A stretch of DNA of 34,662 nucleotides, taken from positions 1 to 34,662 of the forward strand of contig NZ_CAJXQY010000038.1 in assembly GCF_913058315.1 (NCBI RefSeq). Reading direction: 5' to 3'. This DNA comes from an uncultured Alteromonas sp. (GTDB lineage: Bacteria; Pseudomonadota; Gammaproteobacteria; Enterobacterales; Alteromonadaceae). Position numbers and translations under genes: made by a program. Numbering within the stretch: the stretch's first letter is position 1; every line of letters starts with the position of its first letter. Of this stretch, positions 8,218 through 17,289 are shown piece by piece. Below the pieces are notes generated by a model that saw nothing but the letters and a program-made list of their open reading frames with translations, was not told the DNA's origin and ran no database searches.

Positions 8218-9641
8218 GGCGTATTATTGGTAGCCTGCTCGCACTCAGTTGTCTAACCGCTAACCCGGTACAAGCCAACGACGAAGACAAATGGTGGTTC
8301 GACATCGAGGTCGTTCTGTTTGCGCGCGATACCGCGGTGAGCGATCTTGCCGAACGGTTTGAGCGTCAACAGGTGCTAAGCACACCAAAAACTGACTGGG
8401 ATCTGCTCACCCGCTATTATCAGCCAGACATTTCCATGGTGTTTAACTCGCTACCGGTTTGTGGTGCCCCCACGTCTCCGCTGTGGGCTGAAGTACCCTC
8501 CCAGGAAGACATCCTGCGCGATTATTATATCGAGCCAGAGCCGGTTGAGCCTGCACTGGATGAACAGCCCGGTTCAGTCGCTAACGAGGACATGTCGCTC
8601 AGTGAGCAAAGCGATGCGTTAACCAATGACAACAGCGAATTCGCCAGTACCGATTTGTCGTTAGAGGCTGAAGACAGCACTTTAAGTCCTCAAACGCCAG
8701 ATGCAGATAGGCCGTTTATTGAACCCGAGCCAGACATTATTCCGCCTGAGCCTGCAGCCATTGCTGCCTACTGGCTGTCGTTTAATTTAAATGAAGAGCA
8801 ACTGACCCCGGTTAGTGTAAAACGTCGTCCGCTTCATTGTGTGGTCAGTAACAAGCCGGTATTAAATACACACACCTGGCAATGGCAACAAGCAGATTTA
8901 TATGTGCCGCCCCGTCAGCAAACTCCGTTATTAATTCACGGCGCCAATTTTAAGCGGGCCAACGGGCCTCATTTGCTATCCGCAAACCAGCTTACGCAGG
9001 ACGACATCTACACCAGCATTCGCTGGCGCAAGGGTATCGACCGCCTGGCGCATTTTAGCTGGCGTCAGCAGATTAAATTTGGCCAGGACAAAGCCGAAAC
9101 CCTGCGCCTGTTTGCCGGCCAGAACTTTGCTCAGCAGTTCACCCAAAACGGCGACCTGCGTCCACAAAAAATGGCCTCTGCCGATGCGTCGGCCAGTGCA
9201 CAAAATGCCGAACTGGCCGAGCCGGTAGATACCTTTTTCGCCGAATTGAATCAGCGCCTGAGTAACCCCCAGCCTATTAGCTTTGCCGGCATGACCGCAC
9301 CACCAGAAGCCAATGATGATGGCAATACCCGGTCAGATGTTGTGCGCTTATCGCCAATCTGGGAGCTCGACGGGTTTATTCAGGTTTACCTCAAATACAT
9401 TAACCGGGTGCCGTATCTGCACATCAACAGCGAACTGTTTTACCGCCAGCCGGTGTTATCGGCCAATACGCTGCCCGGCGCTCCGCCAGCTTACGAACTG
9501 GTTTCCATACCGTTTTCCCAGCAGCGTCGCGTAATCAGTACGCAACTGCATTATTTTGACCACCCACTATTTGGCATGCTGGTACAAATCCGCCGTTACG
9601 ACCGTCCGGCAGCACCGCAAACCGCCGGGGAGCAAAACTAA
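8214..9641 (+). CDS. csiV: CsiV-family periplasmic protein
   Basis: 475 residues with a signal peptide (cleavage likely after PVQA, residue ~21). A conserved start of the mature domain reads KWWFDIEVVLFARD, and the conserved C-terminal half contains WELDGFIQVYLKYINRVPYL and SQQRRVISTQLHYFDHPLFG. These are hallmarks of the CsiV (DUF2803, PF10972) family. In Vibrio cholerae CsiV lies next to mfd and supports peptidoglycan synthesis through LpoA/PBP1a. A long acidic, proline-rich, low-complexity insert occupies about residues 103-185 and makes this copy considerably longer than the compact Vibrio form as I recall it. The start overlaps the mfd stop and the end is 2 bp before the adenosyltransferase gene, suggesting one operon. 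Role by homology; the insert's role is unknown. Confidence 0.82.
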   Translation: MRRIIGSLLALSCLTANPVQANDEDKWWFDIEVVLFARDTAVSDLAERFERQQVLSTPKTDWDLLTRYYQPDISMVFNSLPVCGAPTSPLWAEVPSQEDILRDYYIEPEPVEPALDEQPGSVANEDMSLSEQSDALTNDNSEFASTDLSLEAEDSTLSPQTPDADRPFIEPEPDIIPPEPAAIAAYWLSFNLNEEQLTPVSVKRRPLHCVVSNKPVLNTHTWQWQQADLYVPPRQQTPLLIHGANFKRANGPHLLSANQLTQDDIYTSIRWRKGIDRLAHFSWRQQIKFGQDKAETLRLFAGQNFAQQFTQNGDLRPQKMASADASASAQNAELAEPVDTFFAELNQRLSNPQPISFAGMTAPPEANDDGNTRSDVVRLSPIWELDGFIQVYLKYINRVPYLHINSELFYRQPVLSANTLPGAPPAYELVSIPFSQQRRVISTQLHYFDHPLFGMLVQIRRYDRPAAPQTAGEQN

Positions 9642-9643
9642 CC

Positions 9644-10183
9644 ATGAAAATCTACACCAAAACTGGCGATCAGGGTGAAACCCAGCTCTATGTAAACAAA
9701 CCTCAGAAAGTGGCAAAAGACGACGCCATTATTGAATGTTATGGCAGTCTGGATGAGCTTAATGCCCAGATAGGCCTGCTCAGTGCCCGTCTGCAGGAAG
9801 ATAAACTGGGCAGTGATAGCGATATAGCCATGTTAGCCACGATTCAAAATGCCTTGTTCAGTGTGGGATTCGCCGTCTCAGCGAGTTCTTCGCTGGCGTC
9901 GGATGCGGTGATCGATCTGGAATCTCATATTGATGTAATGCAGGCCGATTTGCCCGCTCAAACCAGCTTTATTTTACCCGGTGGCTGCGTAGCGGCCGCC
10001 CAGGCCCACGTTTGCCGAACGGTGTGCCGCCGCGCGGAACGGCGCATGATCAGCATGGCCAAACATACCGAAGTTGCCGAACTCGCCCAGCAATACGTTA
10101 ACCGCTTGTCTGACTGGCTGTATGTGTTTGCCCGCTACTTAAATGCCCAGGCCAAGGTGGCGGATGTGCCGGTTAACCGCTAG
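9644..10183 (+). CDS. ATP:cob(I)alamin adenosyltransferase, PduO type
   Basis: 179 residues. The N-terminal ATP-binding motif TKTGDQGET (residues 5-13), the YGSLDELNAQIG helix, the C-x3-CRRAERR arginine cluster and the C-terminal NRLSDWLYVFARYLN segment are diagnostic of the PduO/MMAB family (EC 2.5.1.17). It transfers adenosyl from ATP to cob(I)alamin to make coenzyme B12, as a cytoplasmic trimer. It starts 2 bp after csiV and is probably the last gene of the mfd operon; a divergent strand follows. No cobalamin riboswitch is visible, and no B12-dependent enzyme is in the window, so its client enzyme lies elsewhere. Confidence 0.93.
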   Translation: MKIYTKTGDQGETQLYVNKPQKVAKDDAIIECYGSLDELNAQIGLLSARLQEDKLGSDSDIAMLATIQNALFSVGFAVSASSSLASDAVIDLESHIDVMQADLPAQTSFILPGGCVAAAQAHVCRTVCRRAERRMISMAKHTEVAELAQQYVNRLSDWLYVFARYLNAQAKVADVPVNR

Positions 10184-10203
10184 GTTAGCCGCAAAAATTC
10201 CCG

Positions 10204-11574
10204 CTATAAACGGGTAACGACCACTACTCCCGTGATCACTAACCCAACCAGAATATTCAGCATAGTGCCCTCGCGCACCATGGTCTGAATGGGGATCCGG
10301 CCGCTGCCGTACACAATGGCATTAGGGGCCGTGGCCACCGGCATCATAAAGGCACAGCTGGCGCTGATAGCGGCAGGCATCATCAGCACAATGGGATCCA
10401 CCCCAATGGCCGCCGACGCGCTGGCCAGAATAGGCATCAGCAAGGTAGCGATGGCGGTATTGGAAGTGATTTCGGTCACAAAACTCACTGCCAGGCACAA
10501 TATCAGCAAAGTCAGCACAATGGGTAATGCCGACAACCCGGTAAGGGCTTCGCCCAGTAATAAACTTAAGCCAGAGGCAGTAAATGCCTTGGCCATGCAT
10601 ATGCCGCCGGCAAACAGCAATAACATGCCCCACGGAATGGCTTCAGCGGTTTTCCAGTCGAGCAGTTGGTCCGGCTTGTCTTTATCACCATTGGGCACTA
10701 AAAACATCAGTACCACGCCGGCAATGGCAATAGTGCTGTCGCTTACCAGTGTCATGCCGGTCCATACCGACCAGTACGGCCGGAATATCCAGGCCAGCGC
10801 GACAATGCCAAACACGGCCAGAACCCGTTTTTCCGCCGGGCGCCAGTCGCCGGCTTTTGGTAAATCACAGTCAGGCATATCGCTTAATTTGCGGGTCAGC
10901 CAGAACGCCATTATCGGGATCGCTATCAGCACTATGGGTACCCCGGTTATCATCCAGTTAATAAAACTCAACTCTGTACCGGTGGTTTGCTGATACACAC
11001 TCATAAAAATAATATTCGGCGGTGTGCCAATAGGGGTTCCTACCCCGCCCAAACTGGCTGAGTAGGCAATGCCAAGTAACAAAGCAGCCGCCAGTTTGGG
11101 CGAGTTCATGGAGGTAATGATCGCCATGGCAATGGGCAATAACATCAGCGTTGTGGCCGTATTGGATATCCACATACTCAACAGCGCCGAGGTAAGCATA
11201 AAGCCCAGCACCAGTCGCTTAGCGCTGGAGGCCCCACACAAGCGCAGCATATACACCGCAATCCTGCGGTGCACACCCGACTTTTCCAGGGCTTTGGAAA
11301 GCATAAAAGCGCCCATTAGCAGCAGGATCACATGGCTTCCCAGCGCCGATGCGGCCTCTTTATAATCAATCACCCCGGCCATCGGAAACGCCACAAACGG
11401 AATCAATGAGGTAACCGGGATGGGCAGTGCCTCGGTCACCCACAAGATGGCAATTAATAGCGTTAGTGCGGCGGTCAGGCTGAGTGCCTGAGCAAAACCG
11501 TTAGCCGCGAGCACGCCCCACAGCAAGGTGCTGACTACAGCGCTAAATACAATAACCTTATTTTTAACTTTCAT
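10204..11574 (-). CDS. DASS/SLC13-family Na+-coupled anion (dicarboxylate) symporter
   Basis: 456 residues from the ATG at 11574, with about eleven hydrophobic segments. Both signature SNT motifs are present: WISNTATTLML and EITSNTAIATLLMP, which form the sodium and substrate sites in VcINDY. GTPIGTPPNIIF follows the first repeat. The substrate could be succinate, malate, citrate or sulfate; the sequence does not decide. The reading frame could extend 6 codons to a GTG at 11592, but the AGGTG sequence in that extension fits better as the ribosome binding site for the ATG. The start lies inside the end of nagZ (overlap of about 11 bp), so translation is probably coupled. The protein sits in the inner membrane. 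Confidence 0.88.
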   Translation of the reverse strand: MKVKNKVIVFSAVVSTLLWGVLAANGFAQALSLTAALTLLIAILWVTEALPIPVTSLIPFVAFPMAGVIDYKEAASALGSHVILLLMGAFMLSKALEKSGVHRRIAVYMLRLCGASSAKRLVLGFMLTSALLSMWISNTATTLMLLPIAMAIITSMNSPKLAAALLLGIAYSASLGGVGTPIGTPPNIIFMSVYQQTTGTELSFINWMITGVPIVLIAIPIMAFWLTRKLSDMPDCDLPKAGDWRPAEKRVLAVFGIVALAWIFRPYWSVWTGMTLVSDSTIAIAGVVLMFLVPNGDKDKPDQLLDWKTAEAIPWGMLLLFAGGICMAKAFTASGLSLLLGEALTGLSALPIVLTLLILCLAVSFVTEITSNTAIATLLMPILASASAAIGVDPIVLMMPAAISASCAFMMPVATAPNAIVYGSGRIPIQTMVREGTMLNILVGLVITGVVVVTRL

Positions 11575-12559
11575 AGTGTTGCCACACCTCACAGGCTTGC
11601 TGATAGGCTTGTTCTGCCAGGGGGGAGAGCTGCCAGCCGGTAAGCCGGTTTAACCGGTGTGAAGGCTCAAGCGTGCGCGGCAGGCCATTGAGAATATCAA
11701 GCGCGCCGGCGGTATTGTTGCAGGCCAGTACCATGTCACAGCCGGCCGCCAATGCCTGTTGAGCGCGCTCCGGATAAGTGCCGGCCACCGCCGCGCCCTC
11801 CATCGACAGGTCGTCAGAAAAAATCACCCCATCAAAACCGAGCTTGTCGCGTAAAATGGTTTGCAACCAGTAGCGGGAAAAGCCAGCCGGCTTGTCGTCG
11901 ATGGCGGCAAATCGCACATGAGCCGGCATCATGGCATCAATTTTTTGCGCGGCGATTAGTTTCACAAAAGGCACCAAATCCTGCTGCTGTATGGTTTGCC
12001 AGTCCCGTTCGTCCACCGGTGTATCAATGTGTGAGTCTGCTACCACGCTGCCATGGCCGGGAAAGTGTTTGCCGGTAGAGGGCATTCCTATGGCGTGCAT
12101 GCCGTCTATCAGGCACCCCGCCAGGCGGCTAACTACCTCTGGTTGGGGCGAGAAACCACGGTCGCCAATAACATTAGACACACCGTTAATATCAATCACC
12201 GGAGCAAAACTAATATCAATGTCGAGCTGTTTGAGTTCGTAAGCCATAATCACGCCGCACGCATAACTTAAGGCTTCGGCTTGTTTGTCGTCGGTAGTCA
12301 GATGTTGTATTTGCCCCATGGCCGGTAACCGGGTAAAGCCATCGCGAAAGCGCTGTACCCGGCCGCCTTCATGATCCACAGCGATGAGCAACGGCTTGCC
12401 TGCCGCCTCACGAATGTCCCCTATCAACTGTTTGAGTTGACCTACCGACGCGTAATTGCGCGTAAACAGGATCACTCCACCGGTAAGCGGGTGCGCTAGC
12501 ATGTCGCGTTCATCTTGCTGTAAACTGGTACTGCGACAATCGATCATTACTGGTCCCAT
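11564..12559 (-). CDS. nagZ: Beta-N-acetylhexosaminidase NagZ (GH3)
   Basis: 331 residues beginning MGPVMIDC, matching the usual N-terminus of NagZ, with AGGAG 6-7 nt upstream. A further in-frame ATG at 12583 adds eight residues that precede this ribosome binding site and is rejected. Signature parts: VDHEGGRVQRF, KHFPGHGSVVADSHIDTP (residues ~164-181, with the flexible-loop Asp/His catalytic dyad) and FSDDLSMEGA (nucleophile Asp near 249/250). NagZ removes GlcNAc from anhydro-muropeptides in the cytoplasm during cell-wall recycling and makes the signals that induce AmpC-type beta-lactamases. It is the first gene of a pair with the DASS transporter and diverges from the acylase gene. Confidence 0.96.
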   Translation of the reverse strand: MGPVMIDCRSTSLQQDERDMLAHPLTGGVILFTRNYASVGQLKQLIGDIREAAGKPLLIAVDHEGGRVQRFRDGFTRLPAMGQIQHLTTDDKQAEALSYACGVIMAYELKQLDIDISFAPVIDINGVSNVIGDRGFSPQPEVVSRLAGCLIDGMHAIGMPSTGKHFPGHGSVVADSHIDTPVDERDWQTIQQQDLVPFVKLIAAQKIDAMMPAHVRFAAIDDKPAGFSRYWLQTILRDKLGFDGVIFSDDLSMEGAAVAGTYPERAQQALAAGCDMVLACNNTAGALDILNGLPRTLEPSHRLNRLTGWQLSPLAEQAYQQACEVWQHYES

Positions 12560-12705
12560 GCTGACTCCTGGACTCCAATGCATTGTTTTACAATGCTAAA
12601 CTGCTTAGGACGTGGCGACAAACAAAAGTATATGCCTATACCGCACAGCACAGGGTGTGTCTTTGCCTGAAAACACTGTGCAAACGGTTACCTTAACCTA
12701 CAAAA

Positions 12706-15042
12706 ATGCCGCCGAAAGGCTCTAAGCATAAGAAAAAACAGGGAGTATTACACGTGTTAAATTGGTTAAAACGGATCGGGTTAGCGGTTATTGGCCTGCT
12801 GATTATTGCCGTAATGGCAGTTTATTTTACCCTTCGCCAGTCCCTGCCGGCCTTAGACGGCGATCGCCTGGTCAACCAGGTCGAACAACCTGCCACCTTA
12901 TCCCGTGATGCCCTCGGCCAGGCAATTATACAAACCGCCTCGCGCAAAGAAGCCATGTATTTACTGGGGTTTGCCCACGGTCAGGACCGTTTTTTCCAGA
13001 TGGACCTGCAGCGTCGTGTTGCCGGTGGCGAGTTATCCGAATGGTTGGGGAAAATGGCTCTTGATGTGGATAAAACCGGTCGTTTTCATGAGTTTCGTCG
13101 CCGCGCTGAAAACATTTTCGCCACGTTGCCTGAAGCGCAGAAAGACATTCTCGTTGCCTACAGTGAAGGAGTAAATCAGGCCATCGCTGAGCAGTCTGCC
13201 CGTCCATTCGAATATATCCTGACGAACTTTGAACAGGCCCCCTGGACACCGCAAGACAGTATACTGGTTATTTTCAGCATGTACCTGGATTTACAAAGCA
13301 ACAATGTAAATCGCGATCTGACCCTGAGCGAAATTCAACATCAGTATGGCCAGACCATGGTCGACTTTATAGTGCAGCCCAGCCAGTATCAGGCGGCGCT
13401 GGACAATAGCCGGCTGGCTACCGAAGTGGAAATACCCCTGTTAAAAGAGCGCCCCGCCGAAATCAGTGATATCACTGCAGACATGGCTTTTCGTACCGAA
13501 ACCGGCAGCAATAACTGGATTGTTGGCGGTGCACTAACTGAAACCGGCGATGCCCTGCTCGCCAGTGATATGCATTTAAGTATGCGCGTGCCGATTATCT
13601 GGTATCGCGCTCAGCTCAATTATACCGAACAGCAGTATGACGTATCGCTTACCGGCGTTACCTTACCGGGTGTGCCGGGGGTTATCGCTGGCACCAATGG
13701 CCATATTGCCTGGGGCTTTACCAATGCCTATGTGGATACGGCCGACTGGGTACTCATTGACCGCAGTGAAGTGACAGCGGTGGATGAAACCATCAGCGTA
13801 AAAGGTGAACCAGAACATTATAAGCGTTTAACCAGTCAGTATGGCCCGGTTCGTCAGTTGGGCACCCGTTTTTATGCGTTAAAATGGGCTGCTCAGGAGC
13901 CCTATGCGGTTAACCTTATGCTCAATGAACTCGATACTAAACTGTCTGTCCTTGAGGCAATTCCGGTAGTCAGAAAAATCGGTATTCCGGTGCAGAACAT
14001 CGCGCTGGGCGACGCGGCGGGGAATATTGCCTGGATGCCGGCTGGCGCAGTGCCAGGGCGTAAAGTACCTCACAACACCGCTATCACACCAGCCCAACTG
14101 GATGGACTGTGGAGCAGTGATGAAATGGATTTACCGGTAGTGATGAATCCGACTTCTCACCGCATCTGGACCGCCAACGCCAGAGTGATGGGTAGCGACG
14201 ATTACCTTCGGTTTGGCGATGGTGGCTACGCACTCGGCGCACGAGCGCAACAAATTCGTGACCGATTATTCGATTATCAACAGTTCGATGAAGCTCGTTT
14301 TTACCAAATCCAGCTCGATAATGAAGCCCGTTTTTTACAGCCCTGGCACGCCTTGTTGCGCCAATTGTTAAAGCGTAACTCCGGCCATTTCGCTGCCGAT
14401 ATCAATGCCCTGGATACCTGGCAGAACTGCGCTTGTGCAGATTCAGTGGGCTACACCCTGGTGAAATATTTTCGTCGTCAGGTGCTCAATGCCACGTTTG
14501 CCCCGATTAACGAAGCCCTCAAACCCAAGCACCTGAGCTTGCGGTCCCTGTCGAGTAATCTGGAACCGGCTATCTGGCAGCTCATTCGTAGCGAAAGCAC
14601 TCAGTGGCTACCGCAGGGCGAGAACGACTGGCAAGGTTATTTGCTGGGGCAGTATGAGCAAGCCAGACAGCACTTGCTGGATCAACACAGCGCATCTGAT
14701 GATTTATCCACGCTGGCCTGGGGCAAGGTTAATCAGCAAGCTATCCGCCACCCGTTTGCCGGTCAGATACCGGTTATCGGTAAGGCGTTAAACATGCCTG
14801 AAATACCCGGCTACGGCGATACCTTTATGCCGGCCGTACAGGGCCGTAGTTTTGGCGCATCTCAGCGTCTGTTTGTGCGTCCGGGGCAGCTCGACAAAGC
14901 GGTACTTACCTTGCCGGGCGGTCAGTCCGGTCATCCGCTGTCAGCGTTTTATAAAGCTGGCTTCGATGACTATGCCAAGCACCGTATGACCCCGCTGCTA
15001 CCAGGTAAGCCTTTGCATACACTCACTTTTATGCCAGAGTAA
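12706..15042 (+). CDS. Penicillin-acylase-family Ntn hydrolase, membrane-anchored
   Basis: 778 residues. A lysine-rich N-terminus is followed by a membrane segment at about 24-42, then an alpha-chain region (GFAHGQDRFFQMDLQRR is conserved). The autocatalytic site is TGSNNW, with Ser268 as the N-terminal nucleophile of the beta chain. Further family signs are LLASDMHLSMRVP, GVTLPGVPGVIAGTNGHIAWG and LPGGQSGHPLS. The family hydrolyses amide bonds in beta-lactams, N-acyl-homoserine lactones or N-acyl amino acids; the substrate here is unknown. The anchor suggests a periplasmic domain attached to the inner membrane. The ATG at 12706 has no ribosome binding site, while a GTG at 12754 is preceded by AGGGAG at about 8 nt and would remove the basic leader; I cannot decide between them. 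Confidence 0.88.
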   Translation: MPPKGSKHKKKQGVLHVLNWLKRIGLAVIGLLIIAVMAVYFTLRQSLPALDGDRLVNQVEQPATLSRDALGQAIIQTASRKEAMYLLGFAHGQDRFFQMDLQRRVAGGELSEWLGKMALDVDKTGRFHEFRRRAENIFATLPEAQKDILVAYSEGVNQAIAEQSARPFEYILTNFEQAPWTPQDSILVIFSMYLDLQSNNVNRDLTLSEIQHQYGQTMVDFIVQPSQYQAALDNSRLATEVEIPLLKERPAEISDITADMAFRTETGSNNWIVGGALTETGDALLASDMHLSMRVPIIWYRAQLNYTEQQYDVSLTGVTLPGVPGVIAGTNGHIAWGFTNAYVDTADWVLIDRSEVTAVDETISVKGEPEHYKRLTSQYGPVRQLGTRFYALKWAAQEPYAVNLMLNELDTKLSVLEAIPVVRKIGIPVQNIALGDAAGNIAWMPAGAVPGRKVPHNTAITPAQLDGLWSSDEMDLPVVMNPTSHRIWTANARVMGSDDYLRFGDGGYALGARAQQIRDRLFDYQQFDEARFYQIQLDNEARFLQPWHALLRQLLKRNSGHFAADINALDTWQNCACADSVGYTLVKYFRRQVLNATFAPINEALKPKHLSLRSLSSNLEPAIWQLIRSESTQWLPQGENDWQGYLLGQYEQARQHLLDQHSASDDLSTLAWGKVNQQAIRHPFAGQIPVIGKALNMPEIPGYGDTFMPAVQGRSFGASQRLFVRPGQLDKAVLTLPGGQSGHPLSAFYKAGFDDYAKHRMTPLLPGKPLHTLTFMPE

Positions 15043-15073
15043 ACCCTTAACTACCGAATAGAGAATGGCGTAA

Positions 15074-15541
15074 ATGACCCCTGCAATAAAACTGCTTGAG
15101 CGTGGTAAGCATGCGCATAGCGTGCTTAAGTATGAGCACGATAAACAGGCCGAATCCTTCGGCCTAGAGGCGGTTGAAAAGCTGTCGCTGCAAGCGCCGA
15201 CGGTCTTTAAAACCCTGGTCGCCGAGCTGGACTCGGGTAAGCTGGTAGTCGCTATTGTGCCGGTCACCCACCAGTTAAACCTTAAGCAACTGGCCAAAGC
15301 CGCGAAAGCGAAAAAAGCGCAAATGGCGCCGCCAGTGAAAGTCGAAAGCACAACTGGCTATGTGCTCGGCGGCGTGAGTCCGCTGGGCCAGAAAAAAGCA
15401 TTACCGACGTTTATTGATGACAGCGCACAGCAGTTCGAACTGATCTATTGCAGTGCCGGTAAACGGGGACTGGAAATTGCGCTTTCCCCGCAAGTACTCG
15501 CCAGCCTGACCCGTGCTACCTTTGCACCACTGGCGGTGTAG
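15074..15541 (+). CDS. ybaK: Cys-tRNA(Pro)/Cys-tRNA(Cys) deacylase YbaK
   Basis: 155 residues, the usual length for this group. Family motifs are KYEHDKQAESFGLEAVEKL at the N-terminus, VFKTLVAEL (the conserved FKT lysine), VVAIVPVTHQLNLKQLAK and GYVLGGVSPLGQKK. YbaK removes cysteine mis-attached to tRNA(Pro), a trans-editing function for prolyl-tRNA synthetase in the cytoplasm. The gene lies about 30 bp after the acylase gene on the same strand and could be co-transcribed with it. A two-codon ATG GCG TAA precedes the start and may only be chance. Confidence 0.93.
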   Translation: MTPAIKLLERGKHAHSVLKYEHDKQAESFGLEAVEKLSLQAPTVFKTLVAELDSGKLVVAIVPVTHQLNLKQLAKAAKAKKAQMAPPVKVESTTGYVLGGVSPLGQKKALPTFIDDSAQQFELIYCSAGKRGLEIALSPQVLASLTRATFAPLAV

Positions 15542-15548
15542 CGTCTTG

Positions 15549-15986
15549 ATGCACATTACTCTGCGGGACATTACCCGGCATAACTATGAAGCGGTGTGCG
15601 ATCTGGATGTTAGCGAAGCGCAACAGCAATACGTGGCCTGCAATATGTGGTCACTGGTGGAATCACATTATAACGAAGGGTATACCTGTAAAGCCATCTA
15701 CCGCGAAGACACCCCAGCAGGCTTTTTAATGTGGGTGCAGGAAAGTGCCACCAAAATAGCCATCTGGCGTTTTATGGTAGATGCGCAATTTCAGCAGCAG
15801 GGCATTGGCCGGATTGCCCTGCAACAAGCTATTGAGCAAATAAGAGCGCTGCCGGGTCTGGCAACCATTGAAATCTGTTACCACCCGCATAACCCGGTTG
15901 CCAGAGAGTTCTATTCCTCGTTTGGATTTATTGAAACCGGTATGGATGATGACGGTGACGATATGCTGGCCGAAATCAGCCTCTGA
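15549..15986 (+). CDS. GNAT-family N-acetyltransferase (BltD/spermidine-type)
   Basis: 145 residues from the ATG at 15549; an in-frame ATG 36 bp upstream lies inside ybaK and adds an atypical leader. GNAT features are the N-terminal ITLRDITRHNYEAVCDL, the acetyl-CoA loop QFQQQGIGRIALQQAI (Q/RxxGxG/A type) and the C-terminal NPVAREFYSSFGF motif B region. The overall pattern resembles B. subtilis BltD-like polyamine acetyltransferases, but a spermidine substrate is inference. Cytoplasmic. It begins 7 bp after the ybaK stop, so it is likely in the same operon. Confidence 0.85.
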   Translation: MHITLRDITRHNYEAVCDLDVSEAQQQYVACNMWSLVESHYNEGYTCKAIYREDTPAGFLMWVQESATKIAIWRFMVDAQFQQQGIGRIALQQAIEQIRALPGLATIEICYHPHNPVAREFYSSFGFIETGMDDDGDDMLAEISL

Positions 15987-16008
15987 TTTAAATACTGAAA
16001 GGAAAGCA

Positions 16009-16509
16009 ATGAAGTGTCCTCGAACTCACCGCGAGCTCAACCGCATAAACGTAGGAAAAGTGCCGGTGTAAGTGAGCGAAGCCTGCGGCGGCGTGTTTTT
16101 GGAAAACCAGACGCTGGCGCTATTTGAGTCACCACAGGAAGAACGCGGTCGCGCACTTGAAAAGCATCTGTGCCAGTTTCACCATGCCCTGCCCTCTGTG
16201 GACAATAGGGTGACTTGCCCTAAGTGTTCCGACACCGTCATGCTTCGCCGTTTCTACAGTCCGCTACATGTGGTGGAAATTGATGAGTGTCCGGGTTGCG
16301 GCGGTATCTGGCTGGATAGTGGCGAACTAACGCAATTACAGTCCTTAATGCTCAACGCAAAAGAACGGGCGCTCCTGCGTCAGCAACTTATCAGTGCGCA
16401 CCGCCCGGTAAATATTGAGGGCATGGCCCATTTGCGGGACCGGTGGATAAAGCGCAGTGATAAAATTGATAAGCTATTAGCATTAGCCGATTATCTGACC
16501 CGCTGGTGA
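16009..16509 (+). pseudogene. TFIIB-type zinc-ribbon protein interrupted by an in-frame TAA
   Basis: An ATG at 16009 with AAGGA 6 nt upstream starts a frame encoding MKCPRTHRELNRINVGKVPV, then TAA at 16069-16071. The same frame continues at once with GTG and 145 more codons to 16509 (VSEACGGVFLENQ...). The two parts join into one typical two-domain zinc-ribbon protein: the first ribbon is KCP...EACGG, and the second is CPKCSDTVM...DECPGCGGIWLDSGEL (PF13453-like). The stop falls inside the first ribbon, where relatives usually have an acidic residue (recollection). So a point nonsense change in an otherwise intact gene, a base-call error, or reinitiation at the adjacent GTG are the possibilities. 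The part from 16072 keeps the complete second ribbon. It follows the GNAT gene by 22 bp. Function of the family is not established. Confidence 0.72.
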
Positions 16510-16527
16510 TATACACCCGCGGCTCAC

Positions 16528-17112
16528 TTAGTTTTCATTATCCGGCACTCTGGTAGATTGCCTGAATCGTTCCTGCCACAGCGCTTTGGCTTGCATTACA
16601 TTGGCTTCATCAGGGGTAGCGGTTTCGCTCAGTTCACTGGCGATATCCATAATAATGGCATCCCTTGCTGCAATAAGCCGGTCAGCTTCAGCAAATAAAT
16701 CATGGGCTTCCGGGTATTTCGTTTTTAACCCATCAATGCCTTTCAGCTCATAATAATGCTGCTCAAAAGCGGTATTAAATAATGCGCGCTTAGCATGAAA
16801 AATCAGATACTCTCGGCCTTTTTGTGAGCTGATAAAAGTAATGTCGCTGTCGGTCAGCTCAGCTGCCTTAGCCACCTCTACCGCTTTTTGCTGCCACTGC
16901 TCAATGGCTGGCTCGTCATTATTTTTCACTGCTCTGGCCATTCCGGCAACCAAATCACTGGCATGCAGTATTTGCTGACGAAACGCCATGGAAGCCAGTT
17001 CGGTTTCATCATAGTCTGACATTGCAGGCTCATCGGCCCCATTAAACTGCCAGAATGCCGCTGCGGCCAATACGATTAAGCCAATAATTACGAGGATCTT
17101 CTTAGAAAACAT
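16528..17112 (-). CDS. Membrane-anchored protein of unknown function
   Basis: 194 residues. An N-terminal signal-anchor (about residues 5-22, KILVIIGLIVLAAAAFWQF) is followed by a polar, mostly helical domain rich in Ala, Glu and Asp. No cysteines or catalytic motifs are seen, and no lipobox. I do not recognise a family. The topology suggests an inner-membrane anchor with a periplasmic helical domain. It is convergent with the zinc-ribbon gene (18 bp apart) and lies about 180 bp beyond ihfA on the same strand, separated from it by a hairpin, so it probably has its own promoter. The function is unknown. Confidence 0.7.
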   Translation of the reverse strand: MFSKKILVIIGLIVLAAAAFWQFNGADEPAMSDYDETELASMAFRQQILHASDLVAGMARAVKNNDEPAIEQWQQKAVEVAKAAELTDSDITFISSQKGREYLIFHAKRALFNTAFEQHYYELKGIDGLKTKYPEAHDLFAEADRLIAARDAIIMDIASELSETATPDEANVMQAKALWQERFRQSTRVPDNEN

Positions 17113-17229
17113 AACAACCTGTATGACACATTGGAAAGAAATTCAGAACGGAGAGTTTACTACGACTGAGCACAAAACGCATTGCGCGCGTGTACCGCTT
17201 ATATCACCAACGAATTGATAAACAGCAGG

Positions 17230-17265
17230 AAAAACAATCAATCAGAGCCAGCAGTGTGCTGGCTC
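17230..17265 (-). terminator. Terminator hairpin after ihfA
   Basis: A perfect 9-bp stem GAGCCAGCA/TGCTGGCTC with a 3-nt loop (17245-17265). On the minus strand it is followed about 10 nt later by TTTTT (complement of 17230-17234). The stem is strong; the delayed T-run makes it a less canonical intrinsic terminator. It lies 25 bp beyond the ihfA stop, the expected place for the end of the pheST-ihfA transcript. Confidence 0.55.
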
Positions 17266-17289
17266 CAATCCTAAACAGCCGGGGCGTGT

